Of a DNA stretch of 64,000 nucleotides, positions 21,128 to 32,165 are shown one piece after another. The position numbers and the translations under genes are program-made. This DNA comes from Cladocopium goreaui (lineage: Eukaryota; Sar; Dinophyceae; Suessiales; Symbiodiniaceae), in NCBI GenBank assembly GCA_947184155.2, contig CAMXCT020000891.1:596501-660500 (forward strand). The letters are read 5' to 3'. The number at the start of each line of letters is the position of its first letter. Position 1 is the stretch's first letter. Below the pieces are notes generated by a model. The model saw only the letters and a program-made list of their open reading frames with translations. It was not told where the DNA came from and made no database searches.

Positions 21128-22300
21128 AAATCTGAGGGGATGCAGCAACGGGTTTTGGATCCATGGGGTCCCCTGATTGACCGCTTTTTTTAGGATTACA
21201 ACCTAATCATCACAAATTGTCGAACTGCACCCCCAAGCGTGGTCATTTGAATATCAGATGGTGTGGTGTTGACTTTAGTGAATGCTGTGATTCTGACAAA
21301 AAACACGATTAAAATCGAGAAAAAAACACGTTCCGTTGGCTTGCGGGTATGGGTCAAACTTATCACCCAAGATGAACGGTTTTGAATCTATAGAAATGAC
21401 ATGAAATGACAATTTTTGGCGAGTCCATCGCTATCGAAATTTTGACCCATCCCCAGATGCTGAATTTCGGTCAAATTTGAAGATTTGACATTGGATTAAG
21501 GGAAAATTGAAAGCGGAAAGCGCCATATTTTATGGGAAAATCTATGGTTTCCGGTTAAAATTTTCCCTGAAACCAATCCATTGAATTTGACATTGGTCTG
21601 ATTTCAGTACCTGGACACCTCCCAAGTTTTGATCCTTTTGGTTCGCCCATGCACAAGACCGGGCTTCCCGCTCGTGTGGGAGAGTGTCAGAAGGAAAAAG
21701 AAGAGCTGTGATTGGCTACCCTGTGGGTTTTGAAAGGGCGTATTCTACTCGTATTTACAACGATTTACCACAGTGTATGCTATTTCCCTGCATTTACTTC
21801 CAAAATAATTGACGTGTAGGTACGGGACACTAAAAATGGATGATACGGAATATGCATATGTAGCAATCCATGGTAAACCCGATCATGAGTGTTTTTATTT
21901 TTTTAATAATTTGCCACAAATGGATAAATTGGTTGTTTATATAATATATATATATATATATCCATTTCGGGTTTCGGCCTGGTGAGATAAGCAATCAATC
22001 GGTGCTTGGTGATATCAGAAATTTTGAGGGTTGGATTTCGATGCCGAAGTTTGACCGCATGCACCAGCTACTTGAGACTGGATGCCACTTAGCGCTTGCG
22101 GAAGCAAGGATTTCTGGGCTTGTTTGGGAAGGCTGAAATAGGCTGAACATTCTCAAAATCACTAGTTCACTAATTAGTTCTACTATCCATATAATATGTT
22201 TTCATAGATTCCTATTACCATAATTACACAGCCATCACCATCACAAAAAATCCTACTACTTCAGAGTAGTATTAGTCCATATTAGTACTATCACCATCAT
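21128..22300. other. Intergenic or intronic AT-rich DNA
   Basis: Nothing supportable as a gene. Includes a short (AT)n run at 21943-21960 and paired copies of GGGTATGGGTCAAA / TTTTGACCCATCCCC (about 21345 and 21438), which may be a decayed inverted repeat. Confidence 0.35.
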
Positions 22301-22307
22301 CATCATC

Positions 22308-22409
22308 CTCCCGTGGCGCGCCAAGCGCGGCGCTCAGTCTGTTCTCCAGAGCGGCTGCACGTCGGGCGGCCTCGTTGATGGGACAGGTCCATCAGGTTTG
22401 CTGCGATTT
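22308..22409. CDS. GC-rich candidate exon, strand unresolved
   Basis: The most GC-rich patch of its neighbourhood. On the minus strand it reads INEAARRAAALENRLSAALG, like an amphipathic helix; on the plus strand SRGAPSAALSLFSRAAARRA, ending GGGACAG|GTCCATC. Neighbouring supported genes are on the plus strand. Product unknown. Confidence 0.3.
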
Positions 22410-22980
22410 CAAAGGGTCATCTAATGCGGTAAAGCCAATGCCATAAACCTGCCATTTGAGGATGATATTTGGGTTTGTCTGAAAATAGTGTACCCATGGT
22501 TAATGATCATTATCCCTAATAAATGGCTATAATTGGAGGTATACCCCATTTCCAGACATACCCATTTACCACCAATTTCTGGTAATATGGGGGATGGTTT
22601 ATAAATGATGGCTATGTAGATTGATCAATGGGATGTAAACATCAAAAGCCAGGGCATCACCAACAACATCATGGGGAAAACAGGAGGAAAACATAGGCTA
22701 ACGAAAAAAGCAATATGGAATGTGGGTGTGTTTGGCCATGCAGCGATTTTTTCCAGGCAAAAAAACAAGAAAAACATCAATGTCAGACCAACCCAAGTCT
22801 GGCTATGGAGATGCTCTAAAGTCCTTGGATTTCTTTCGGGGTGCCCCAAAAGATAGACTATGTTTAAGACTAACAACAACAAAATTCTGGAAACTTAGCC
22901 AAATTCTTCGAAACTTGCCAATCTCCAAAATCATGGAACGGGTGAAGACGATCGGAAAACTCAGATCAAACATTTCCCAG

Positions 22981-23052
22981 TTCTTGTGAAACAAAAAGAG
23001 ACCGTCCGACCGTCCGCAACGACCCTTCGCCACGAGCCTCAGGTCCGCACAG
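22981..23052 (+). CDS. Candidate exon, unidentified gene
   Basis: Lies between ACATTTCCCAG and GCACAG|GTGGGG. Open frame with mainly G/C third positions, basic and Pro/Arg-rich (SCETKRDRPTVRNDPSPRAS). Product unknown. Confidence 0.4.
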
Positions 23053-23443
23053 GTGGGGGCTGGATGATCGAAGAATGGGGGGAAATTCCAGATGTCCCTG
23101 GTGATTTCTTCAAGGAAGCCTTGATAAAAACCCTGTGTTCAGATAATTTTTGGGACTGGTAAAAGTTGACGCATGTTGATGCTGTTTTTTGGGGGTAGAT
23201 TGAGTAGATTGTAGAATAATCATGAATAATCTATTCATTTTGGGTGTGTAAACCCCGCTGCGAGGAGGGTGAACCACATACTGTCAAGCAATTCTTCGAA
23301 TTCTTCATGTTCCTCCTGATGATCTTGCTGGCACTGTAAATGGTGAGTGAATTTCCTTGGCCTCAAGGCTATCCTGAAATCCTGAATCTTAATCTGAAAC
23401 ATCTGAAGTAGGTTCATCCAGAGCTCTGTTAAACTTGGATAAA

Positions 23444-23786
23444 ATGGCGAAACTCCAACCGAAAGCTCCTACGTATTTGCCTCGTGCAGCACAAAATAGC
23501 GATCTTCCGGTGAAGAGCCGCTGGATTGGTTTCTTTAGAGGACCATGAGATCTTCAAGGCTGCGCAGGTCATCAGCAAAGCCGGGAGAACATTCCGAGAA
23601 AGAAAAGTACAGACTAGCCTGATGACAGAGCCGGTGTGGTTCGCAGTTTTTGAAACGCAAATCGGAGGTGGTTTTTTCAGCCCTGGGGTTCCATGTCCGA
23701 TGCACGTTGGTGATGGGTTTAGCACCGCCAGTCAAATGGACCAGATGCGGATGTTTCCATGTCGTTTCCTACAGCAGAACTGTTAG
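23444..23786 (+). CDS. Candidate coding region in two overlapping frames
   Basis: A frame from an ATG at 23444 reads MAKLQPKAPTYLPRAAQ up to about 23530. A second frame continues from about 23530 with EDHEIFKAAQVISKAG, EPVWFAVFETQIGGGFFSPG and a TAG near 23786. Both look protein-like. Joining them would need a frameshift or an impossibly short intron, so this may be a pseudogene, two exons, or a frame plus a shadow. Family not recognised. Confidence 0.3.
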
Positions 23787-24037
23787 ACCAGATGCAATGA
23801 ACATGTAAACCAATTGAGATCAATTGAACGAGAAACATGGTTTGCTCCAACCAGAAGATGTTTCCTCCAAATTTAGGACTGTGGCCCGTTGCCAAATTTA
23901 GGACGCTCCAAAATGAAGATCCCCAACATTGGTGGGTCCCCGTTGTTCCAAACGTTTGGCTGGTTGATGGTTTCAGACGTATCTTTTTTCCATTTCAACT
24001 ATTAGCAAATTCTTGGCTACAAACATGGGATGGTTGA

Positions 24038-24110
24038 CAACCAGCTAATAGTTGATGTTCTGGAACAAAGATCCCTCTATTATCAACATTTATCAACTAT
24101 TAGCTGGTTG
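24038..24110. repeat. Palindromic element with 19-bp arms
   Basis: CAACCAGCTAATAGTTGAT at the left and its exact inverted copy ATCAACTATTAGCTGGTTG at the right, spacer 35 bp. Only copy seen in the window. Confidence 0.7.
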
Positions 24111-24291
24111 TTCCATGATCAACTATTACCTGCGCATTGATGATGGTCCCAGTTGACTTCCAAGTTTACTCCTGAAATCCCGCAACTTGGCATGTTGTCC
24201 TATGAAAACTCAACAGGGTCCTTCTAAATTCGCTGCTTCATCATGTTAACATCAATTTACCCTCAAAACTCTGTCATTCTTATTCCTGCAG

Positions 24292-24462
24292 GATTTGATA
24301 GCTTTTCCCAAGCTTTTTGAAGCAACTCATGTCTTATTTCAATCAACCAAAACGCACCAGGCGGACCCCCGCGAAGCGCGGCCTGCAGAAGCTCCGCGCG
24401 TGGGCGGCGTGTCCGAAAAGATCTCCACGCCGGTGACGACAGGCAGAGTGATTCCTCAACAG
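24292..24462 (+). CDS. Candidate exon, unidentified gene
   Basis: One of the best exon candidates outside GST. It has a strong acceptor (CATTCTTATTCCTGCAG|G), a donor (CAACAG|GTTGGT), 57 whole codons open, and higher GC than its flanks. It reads DLIAFPKLFEATHVLFQSTK at the start and GGVSEKISTPVTTGRVIPQQ at the end, with a disordered, Pro/Ala-rich middle. Phase 0 at both ends. No domain recognised. Confidence 0.5.
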
Positions 24463-25145
24463 GTTGGTGCAATGTGGGAGTTCATGGAGGATTATGTGTT
24501 GATTTAATGGGATATATCACCAACTTAATATGATTTGTTTGTTGCGGATTAACCATAGGGTTTAATGGATTGATATACAGATGGATTTAGTGGAATATAT
24601 TGGGATATACTGGGATATATACCAACTTGATATGATATTTGAATTTGAATGGGGTGTACTCCCAACATGGCCGCTTCAATGGGAACATGATGATCAACGT
24701 TGATCAACCATAAATTTTTGGGGTGCTTAGGGGTACCTTATTTTCAGACAAATCCTTTGTTTCAAATATAGGATTATGATGGATTATGCAGACATTGTGT
24801 ACAGCCAGAATGCATGTTATAGCCAAACGCAATGCACAACTAGATTTTTCTGGTGTTCTTGGTGGAAGATGCCTGGACCAACACCACATGACTTCACACA
24901 ATGTTGCCAACTTTTAGCAACAGATCAACCCATATCCTGCAAAGATTGCAGGGGGTTCAGGCTGGTTGCATCCATATATTGGAAGTCCAGTGGCCAAACA
25001 GTTGATCAAAATCAAAAGAAACAAAAACTCTTATCGTTCTTGGCGTTGTTGTTGAGGATTTCCCTTCAAACTCTGATATGGGGGGTAATATCATGTAATA
25101 TCAACAAGAAAAGGGGTGCATATGTCATCATATCTCCACAATTCA

Positions 25146-25270
25146 TACCCTCTGGTTATTTAACAGTTCGCCATGGAAAATCCCAACCATAAATGGAGGA
25201 GTTTTAATAGGAAAGTCATCTATTTCTATGGGCCATCTATACCATGGCTGTGTTAAATAACCAGATGGTA
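25146..25270. repeat. MITE family A, copy 10 (subtype with TTATTTAACAGTT)
   Basis: Left TACCCTCTGGTTATTTAACA, right GTGTTAAATAACCAGATGG. This subtype also occurs at 30018 and 45339. Confidence 0.7.
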
Positions 25271-25364
25271 ATTTGGCATCCCGGATGACCCACCATTTTT
25301 TTTCTGACTGTTATCCCAAAATTTCATGGTTGAATCATCCTAAACCTCCATCTTGATGGTCATA

Positions 25365-25500
25365 GCATATCATATAATATCATGTCATATAATATATCCT
25401 ATATAGTATATATTATATCATATACCATATACCATATATATCATATATCATATACCGATACCATATACCATATATCAATATTATATATATCATATGTCGT
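25365..25500. repeat. ATATC/ATACC-type microsatellite
   Basis: Irregular iterations of CATATA, ATACCAT and TATATC. Confidence 0.6.
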
Positions 25501-25754
25501 ATCATGCCACCACAGTCAATACTGCGAATACTGTGGTTAGTTTCCGTGTTCATACCACATGGATGGATTACGAATTCCTGTTTTATGTTTTGATTTTTGA
25601 TCCAGGTTAATCCCCTATTCTATTTTAACTTGAGTAGTGTTTTAGTAATATTCTATTGCTCCCCTATTCTATGTTCATGATATGTCCCTTGAGGGCTAAT
25701 TGTCCAGTCGGCTTGATGGTTTATCCCCTATTCTCTGGAAAATCAGCCCCCCAC

Positions 25755-25852
25755 AAAACTCCACGGTTCGCGTTCGCGATGTTCGAGGGCCTAGTCCCTG
25801 CGGGCCCTGCGCTTCTTCGAGTTCCTCCAGGCGGTTGGGCAGTTCCCATCCC
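25755..25852. CDS. GC-rich candidate exon, strand unresolved
   Basis: GC-rich island. The plus strand reads TPRFAFAMFEGLVPAGPALL then RVPPGGWAVPIPSE; the minus strand is also open (ELPNRLEELEEAQGPQGLG). No motif decides between them; plus is preferred only because of its neighbours. Confidence 0.25.
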
Positions 25853-26151
25853 GTCGGAGTTGGTTTATTGCGATGTCTCAAAAATCCGAATGCGCTTCAT
25901 TTTGGATTGTGCTTTTTTTTCCCAAAAAAATATTGAGGACAACACCATACAAGACCCAAATACTTTGGTAAGATCATGTCAGTCGTGTGACTTTCGTCCA
26001 AATAGGTATCTCCCATGTGGGGTCCAAAAATAGGCGGTTTACATGTTGACCCCAATTGACGGCCAACAAAGCTGTAAGCCGCTGAATTACGATGTTCCCG
26101 CCGTTTTCGCACTATTTTTCGGATCTCCAAGATTTTGAAACATCCATTGCC

Positions 26152-26303
26152 AGTCCTTTTCCTTTCCTTTCCCTTTTCGTTTCCTTCTCCTTTCCTTTTC
26201 CGCTTCCTTTTCCTTTTCCTTTCCTTTGCCTTTGCCTTTTGTTTTCCTTTTTCCTTTTTCCTTTCCCTTTTCTTTTCCTTTTCCGTTCCTTTTCCCCTCC
26301 TCT
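26152..26303. repeat. Polypyrimidine tract, (TTTCC)n-like
   Basis: About 150 bp almost entirely C and T on the plus strand in 5-6 bp iterations (CCTTTTC). All three frames on each strand are open through it, giving false Phe/Ser/Leu-rich and Lys/Glu/Gly-rich proteins. Confidence 0.85.
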
Positions 26304-26619
26304 TTTTCACAAAGCCATGGATAGTGATAGGGCCGATAGGGCCCCTCCTCTGAAAAGCGATACCCTTTTTTCGGGAACTTGGCGAAGACAACGAGTTTTG
26401 ACAACCGGTCATATGAATATTGAATATGCTATTATGTTATATTATATTGTATATTATTATATTATTTTATTTACTATGTTTTATATTACATTTTGGAGAT
26501 TTAGGGTTGGATCTGACCACCTTTGAGATGCGAGGTGCATCAAGTTGTGAGGACAATCTCCACGTTTTGTCCGTGTCAAGTGAGATGCCAATGCCTCATC
26601 GTGAGGCGACTTGATCGGG

Positions 26620-26951
26620 TGAATGGATTGGAGCTTTCTTGTCTGAGCCCCTCACGGTGCAAGTGGCTGATACGGTCCATGCCAATGATGATTACAACAC
26701 TCAGCCAGGAACTTGGCTCTACATGATGCCATTGCTAACGAATGGTAACTCTGGCGTTCCATCTATTGGAAGCGGAGGCGGAGTTGGTGATCATTGGAAA
26801 GACAGGAGTTATTTGCCCAACCGGAGCCCATGCGGTAACTATCACCTTGAAGCCCAAAGGTCTGCGCGATAAAGTGCTGTGTGATCAGGTGAGATCAATG
26901 GCGGCGCGTCCGCATCTCAACTCACTCAAGGGATTGACCATTCGGCTGTGA
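26620..26951 (+). pseudogene. Coding-like fragment with a probable frameshift
   Basis: One frame reads LTVQVADTVHANDDYNTQPG, TWLYMMPLLTNGNSGVPSIG and is then protein-like no longer. A second frame takes over with ELVIIGKTGVICPTGAHAVT and LRDKVLCDQVRSMAARPHLN to a TGA at 26949-26951. This suggests a decayed coding sequence. Family not recognised; chance is possible. Confidence 0.3.
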
Positions 26952-27331
26952 TGGTCATCTGATTTCCTCTTCGCTTGAATTCAATGATGTATAGCGACTT
27001 TAATGCATGCTGTGCACTGTACCTGCCTGAGGTGTAGGGTTAGTCGACCCTAAGATTCTTAGGTGTTGTGAGGTAACTGTGAGTTGGTCGTGGATAAATA
27101 GTCCATGTGTTCCGACCATTCAGCTGGGTCTGTAGCCACTTTGGACGTCTTGTCCAACGGTTTCGACGAAAGCTGCTCGTGCTCCCGGACCTAAATCCAA
27201 TGGCTGATCCTCCATGCAATGTGGTTTCTTGGAGGTACAATTGCAGTATGACACCTCTATGAGTGTGTGACTGATCCCATGTGGTTGTTTTAAGCTGAAT
27301 AATATCACTGGAACAGAATTCCAATACTTTT

Positions 27332-27450
27332 CTGGTTGGTGGCTTGGAACATTTGGATTATTTTTCCATATATTGGGAATGTCATCATCCCAACTGACGA
27401 ACTCATATTTTTCTATTTTTCAGAGGGGTAGGTATACCACTAACAATCAG
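27332..27450. repeat. MITE family B, copy 1
   Basis: Starts CTGGTTGGTGGCTTGGAAC and ends ACCACTAACAATCAG. The middle has CCATATATTGGGAAT followed by ATCATCCCAACTGAC. Related to 50403-50496 and 54893-55009. Confidence 0.65.
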
Positions 27451-27542
27451 GACTCGGTAAATGTCTTACCCTGTTGGACGTGCATTGTGACTGGATCGTG
27501 ACTGGGTAACTGGGGTTTCTTCACCCGTTTATTTCTAGGGGA

Positions 27543-27652
27543 TACCTCTGGTAAACTAACATAACTATGGAAAATCACCATTTTTAATGGGAACATCTAC
27601 TATAAATGGCTATGTTCGATCAATAGCTTTTTGTATGTTTACCAGAGGGATA
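27543..27652. repeat. MITE family A, copy 11
   Basis: Left TACCTCTGGTAAACTAACAT, right GTTTACCAGAGGGATA. Confidence 0.7.
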
Positions 27653-27789
27653 ACCCACAAATCATCGGGGACTTACGATCACCAGGATTATTCACACTAA
27701 GTGGGATAGTCTTCCAAGAAAATCCGAAAAGAAATCTGAAAAATCCCTTGACCCATGAAGTCTCATGAAAAATCCCATGAAATCCCATT

Positions 27790-27891
27790 CCCATGACGGA
27801 TCCATGGTGCTGCTATATATGGTAACATGGATCCCATCAATATACCCCAGTCATGTTAGCATATATACCAGCACCATGGATCCGTCATGGG
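27790..27891. repeat. MITE family C, copy 3
   Basis: The cleanest copy: CCCATGACGGATCCATGG at the left, exact inverted partner at the right, with CTATATATGGTAACATGG and CATGTTAGCATATATACC inside. Confidence 0.8.
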
Positions 27892-28013
27892 ATTAGATCT
27901 CGAGTAACTCACTGGAGACCATCTCCTTTCGAGGATCGGTGCCGATGTCGATGACGTGAGCTCAGCTCACCCGAGTCACGTCACGTCTCGTCAGGTCGAT
28001 CACCCCGTTGGGC

Positions 28014-28040
28014 ACGCCTGCATCAACGCCCTTGCAGGCG
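28014..28040. other. GC-rich hairpin
   Basis: CGCCTGCA, a short loop, then TGCAGGCG: a perfect 8-bp stem in a small GC-rich island (27900-28045) of unknown role. Confidence 0.45.
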
Positions 28041-28052
28041 TGGTTGAAATTG

Positions 28053-29233
28053 GAGATCTAGAGTTGAGATCCAAAAGACCAGCTACAAAATTATTTTATT
28101 GATTATTTTCTTTTATGTTTTGTTTTTATGAATATTTATGATTTTTAGGATATGATTTGAACAAATGGTGAAAAATGGATATGATGTTTTATGATTTTTC
28201 TGTTTTTGTTTAATGATGTGTTTATGTTTTTTTTGTGATTTTGTTTATGATGTTTTTTTTTTTATGTTTTTTGTTGTTGTTTCACATTTATATATTTTTT
28301 TTATGTGTGTGTGTTTTTTTAAGGAGTTTTTTATAGTTTTCAAGATGTTTTTTATGTTTTTTTTGATTTTTTGTTGTTTATGAGTTTTTATATTTCTTAA
28401 GAATTTTATAATTTTCTTATGTTTTTTTTGTTTTTTTATGGTTGTTTATGATTTTTTGTGTTATTATGTTCTTCACTATTGGGATGCTACGCCAGGATTT
28501 GGCCAGTAATGGTTCTAGGCCCAAAGGCCTGTGGTAAGAAATTTTGTTTGATGTAAAATCTATAGAAACCAAACGCCATCATGTTCCTAAAAAAAACAGT
28601 TCAGAGTTTTGTTCAGGGGTCCAGCTTTGTGCTGGGCAAAGTGCATCATCAGTTCAAAATGTGTGACCTATCCTAAGGCTAGTTTCTTTTCTCGGTTTCC
28701 GCTTCTTTGCTGCCGGAGCCTAAGGCCTCAGGTCCGAGATTCTAGAGCCTCAAGCCTGGAGCCTAAGGCCTCAGGTCCGAGATTCTAGAGCCTCAAGCCT
28801 GGAGCCTAAGGCCTCAGGTCCGAGATTCTAGAGCCTCAAGCCTGGAGCCTAAGGCCTCAGATCCGAGATTCTAGAGCCTCAAGCAGCCTAAGGCCTAAGG
28901 CCTCAGGTCCGAGGTTCTAGAGCCTCAAGCCTGGAGCCTAAGGCCTCAGGTCGGAGATTCTAGAGCCTCAAGTCTGGAGCCTGGGACGTTGCTTTCCTGA
29001 ACCAATCCATAAAAAAAATCATAAAAAAATCTTTAAAAATCATTTAAAAAAATCATTTTAAAAATATTCAAAAAACATTAAAAAAACAGGAAAAAACAAT
29101 TAAAAAAAAAGAAAAAAACATAAAAAATCATAAGCTGTTTTCAGTATAAAAAAAAACATAGTTTTTTTAATAAAAAAAATCATTTCAAAAATGAATTTTG
29201 TAGCTCTCTTTTGGATCTCAAACCTAGAGATTT
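28053..29233. mobile_element. 1.2-kb fold-back element with T-rich and A-rich arms
   Basis: Left end has TTGAGATCCAAAAGA and GCTACAAAATT; the right end has both inverted (AATTTTGTAGC, TCTTTTGGATCTCAA). Next to the left end lies about 380 bp of T-rich DNA with TTTATG iterations; next to the right end an A-rich stretch with CATAAAA. The centre carries a 43-bp tandem array (28716-28985). The whole could fold into one long stem. No transposase frame. Confidence 0.6.
28716..28985. repeat. 43-bp tandem array, about six units
   Basis: Unit GAGCCTAAGGCCTCAGGTCC plus GAGATTCTAGAGCCTCAAGC plus CTG. Unit starts at 28716, 28759 and 28802 confirm the period; the fourth unit is rearranged. GC-rich core of the fold-back element. 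Confidence 0.85.
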
Positions 29234-29289
29234 GGGCTGATCTCTTTTGATGAATTTCTGGATTTGTAAAAAGTAATGTCAACCCCGGA

Positions 29290-29410
29290 TGAGACTAAAC
29301 CATGGTTTATTAATTAGGGGGGTACCCCTCCAATAGTCATAATATGATACTTAAATGGTACCCTCCCAATTAAACAATCTAGGGGTTCATTAATCCGGGG
29401 TTGACACTAA
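29290..29410. repeat. Small inverted repeat
   Basis: GATGAGACTAAACCATGG... with TTAATTAGGGGGGTACCCC at one side and GGGGTTCATTAATCCGGGGT at the other: a loose inverted pair, possibly a decayed MITE. Confidence 0.35.
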
Positions 29411-30017
29411 TCTTATGATTACCAACCCTGCTAACCACTGAGGGCACTGAACATACAAAAAAAAATCTGTGGGGAAGGGTGTGAAGAATCTCCATATTCG
29501 TTGTTTTTCCAAAATCAAATCCCGCATGACTGATATGTCAGAGGATTCAATCCAGGGATTTCCTTCCATATTGCTTCAATAGACTCTTGTAGAAACACAC
29601 TTGCATTGCCTAAGTGCATTTTTTGGGGTCATCCATTCCACTTTTATGATTGTGTCCAGTTGTATACATTAAAGCATGTTGGATATCATCAGATATATTG
29701 CATCTATATATATATATACATATGGGAATATAATAAACCCATGATATGAGTTGGTGGTATTACTGAAACACCATTGAAGAAACATACCATCACCACACCA
29801 ATGGCTTGCCAGGGGCCATGCATTGAGCCACAGTCAGGTGGGTGTGGAACAATGGGCCGAATGGTGGAGAAATGGCTGGAGAATTCATTCATAGTAATTC
29901 CAAAAAAGATAGGTAGGCTTACTTCCCTTAACAGTGGCCAAACCAATTGGGTTTTCTTCTGCTGGCACTTCTTTGCATCTGTATCCATCTCATACGAGCA
30001 TACTGGCACCAAATAAT

Positions 30018-30141
30018 TACCATCTGGTTATTTAACAGTTTGCCATGGAAAGATCCACCATTTTAAGAACGGTAAACCCAGGTAAACCATCTATTTCTAT
30101 GGGCCATTTTCCATTGCGAACTGTTAAATAACCAGAGGGTA
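30018..30141. repeat. MITE family A, copy 12 (TTATTTAACAGTT subtype)
   Basis: Left TACCATCTGGTTATTTAACA, right CTGTTAAATAACCAGAGGG. Confidence 0.7.
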
Positions 30142-30520
30142 ACTCCAAAACAGATCGCCAGGAATGTTTCCGGAATGGTAGTCGATTAAATTTACCTCAT
30201 ATGTTCACATATTTTCAATTTTTCCGACTCTTTGATCTGTTTTGGGATATTGTTGGGCTGCTATAATTTAGGATGATAGACTGCTAGACTACACATACCT
30301 AGGGCTAAAGTTGGATGATATCATTTATTTGGATTGATTTGGTATTTACCGTTTGCTATCGAACATTGCCCATTTGAAGTTTCCTATTATAGATTGTTAA
30401 GATTTGTTAAGTTATTTTTCATAGTGGGTAATTCCTTTCACCACGAAGAGAGGCTACAGGTATTTAGGGTAAGTGGGAGTGTCCTGAATGCAAAATAGCA
30501 CGATTGATTTTAGATGTTTT

Positions 30521-30572
30521 TCCATAAAAAATGGTGGATCTTTCCATAGCTATGTTAGTTTACCAGAGGGTA
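30521..30572. repeat. MITE family A, copy 13, right half only
   Basis: TTTCCATAGCTATGTTAG then TTTACCAGAGGGTA; no left half found next to it. Confidence 0.6.
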
Positions 30573-30630
30573 GATGTGTGTAAATCCTGATCTTTGGCTT
30601 TCCTGCCCCAAATTTGTGCAGACTTTTCAG

Positions 30631-30714
30631 ACGCCTCTGCAGATCTCATGTAAACTTCTCATTGCAAGCGCACCTTCGGCCATTTGGGACTCCATCTACT
30701 GCAGAAACTATGAG
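30631..30714 (+). CDS. Candidate exon, unidentified gene
   Basis: Bounded by GACTTTTCAG and ATGAG|GTACCC. The frame TPLQISCKLLIASAPSAIWD is open and in phase with the upstream candidate 24292-24462 (both phase 0); a second frame is also open. Product unknown. Confidence 0.4.
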
Positions 30715-30769
30715 GTACCCCCAGTCGGGACTAGAACATTCATAAAAATCCCAGGAGTTTCTCCAGAAC

Positions 30770-30940
30770 TACCCTCCGGTAATCCAACATGGCCATGGAA
30801 CATCCCCCATGTTAGAAAGTTGATTTTTGGATGAACATTGACATTTAGACCAAAATTGACATTTAGACCATATAGTTGATTATAGTTACTATATTATAGT
30901 GGATTTTTAAATTGCTAGCTTTGATGATCACCGGATGGTA
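30770..30940. repeat. MITE family A, copy 14, degenerate and expanded
   Basis: Left TACCCTCCGGTAATCCAAC and right ATCACCGGATGGTA can be paired; the middle is enlarged by two copies of a short AAATTGACATTTAGACC motif. Confidence 0.45.
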
Positions 30941-30983
30941 TTCCCCGTTGTTCCATTCCCCGTTTGATGCTTTCCTCCGCTAG

Positions 30984-31011
30984 GTCCTGGAAGCAACCCA
31001 ACCTTTGAGAG
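30984..31011 (+). CDS. Candidate micro-exon, unidentified gene
   Basis: 28 bp between TTTCCTCCGCTAG and GAGAG|GTGTGAG, both good splice-like ends. In the frame PGSNPTFE it ends in phase 2, which fits the next candidate at 31761. Confidence 0.35.
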
Positions 31012-31760
31012 GTGTGAGAGCGAGAGCTGGGGGTGGTTGCCCATTTAAAACCAGTTGTCTTTTTGTTTGGAGAATATTGACGATACAAGACATTTTGGGG
31101 GGATGTTTATTGGGATGTTTATTGGGATGTTGATTGGAGCAATCTGCAACAAATGAGGACGTCCATTGTGTTTTTTTCTCGGCTATCATATAGTTTTTTT
31201 TCATACTGGTACATTGTAATGGGTCAAACCCAACATTTAACATGATTTGATATGATTCATGGGGATTTTTTCTGGGGAACACTCACCTCTAAAATCCTCT
31301 AAATGTCTTGTGAATATCGGAGGCATACAAAAAATCTGGAAGATTTTTCCAAGAAAATGATGATACACCATGGAATTTTCGGAGCTCAGAGTCGCCACAA
31401 CAAACTCTGTTGGGATGATGTTTTGGGTTTGGAAAACATGGTACCTCCAAATGGGATGACGTTTTCATGCTTTAAATGATCACCTTGGCTATTCCAATGG
31501 CCGTTTTGGGGTATAGCCGGTATAGCCCATTCTCAGACACACCCAGATTCCAGAGAAGATGGAAGGGTGAATCACCGTTAGAATGCTAGTAGGAAAGAGC
31601 CTTTCTCACCGTGTCAGACCCCAAAATGATGACAGCTAATGACTGTCCACTTGGAATCACATACAAATCTAGGTGGGTTGCACTTCCATGTTTAGCCTTT
31701 TCAGGATTGGATAGGTGTAACTTACCATTTAACCCTCACTAATACTTAAACTTTGATCAG

Positions 31761-31813
31761 GGAGATCAACACACCACAAAGAAGTCCCATGAAGAAATCT
31801 ACCTCCAGTCCAC
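31761..31813 (+). CDS. Candidate exon, unidentified gene
   Basis: Between CTTTGATCAG and CCAC|GTACGT. Frame EINTPQRSPMKKSTSSP, Ser/Thr-Pro rich like a disordered phosphorylated tail. Ends in phase 1, which joins the next candidate without a break. Confidence 0.45.
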
Positions 31814-32061
31814 GTACGTAACCATTGCAGAGTTGTGACTGGGCAACCGGGCTCACAAGGTTTCAAAGCTTAATTACAACTTGAAATGGGTTTTGCAAAT
31901 ATGTAGCAAACCATAGTAAACCCATCTTTATATGAAAACGTCATATCTTTTATTTTATCATGTATTATCCATGCTTTCAGAATAAACCTCGAACAACATT
32001 GGCAGTATATGTTTCCCCCTATAGTCTCCTTCGCACCCCCAAACGAAACCCTCCTTCGCAG

Positions 32062-32165
32062 ATGATCAGCGCCCTAGGTCTTTGAGTAGCACTGACCCCT
32101 CCGGACAAGGCGGGGCACCAATCAAAGCAGCAAGACTTGGTGATTTAAGCAGCAAAAAACCGTAG
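32062..32165 (+). CDS. Candidate 3'-terminal exon, unidentified gene
   Basis: After the acceptor CTCCTTCGCAG. In phase with 31761-31813 it reads DQRPRSLSSTDPSGQGGAPI then KAARLGDLSSKKP and stops at TAG 32163-32165. A donor-like TTG|GTGATT inside could instead make it internal. With the exons at 30984 and 31761 it forms a plausible Ser/Pro-rich C-terminus. Confidence 0.45.

Noticed and set aside
24776..25192. A 138-codon plus-strand frame
   Set aside because: AT-rich codons, Trp/Cys/Gln-heavy composition, no splice-like ends, and it runs into a MITE; taken as chance.
25897..26412. Lys/Glu/Gly-rich minus-strand frame
   Set aside because: Reverse reading of the polypyrimidine tract.
28716..28985. 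Regular repeats considered as a CRISPR-like array
   Set aside because: Units abut with no unique spacers, and the setting is a eukaryotic genome.
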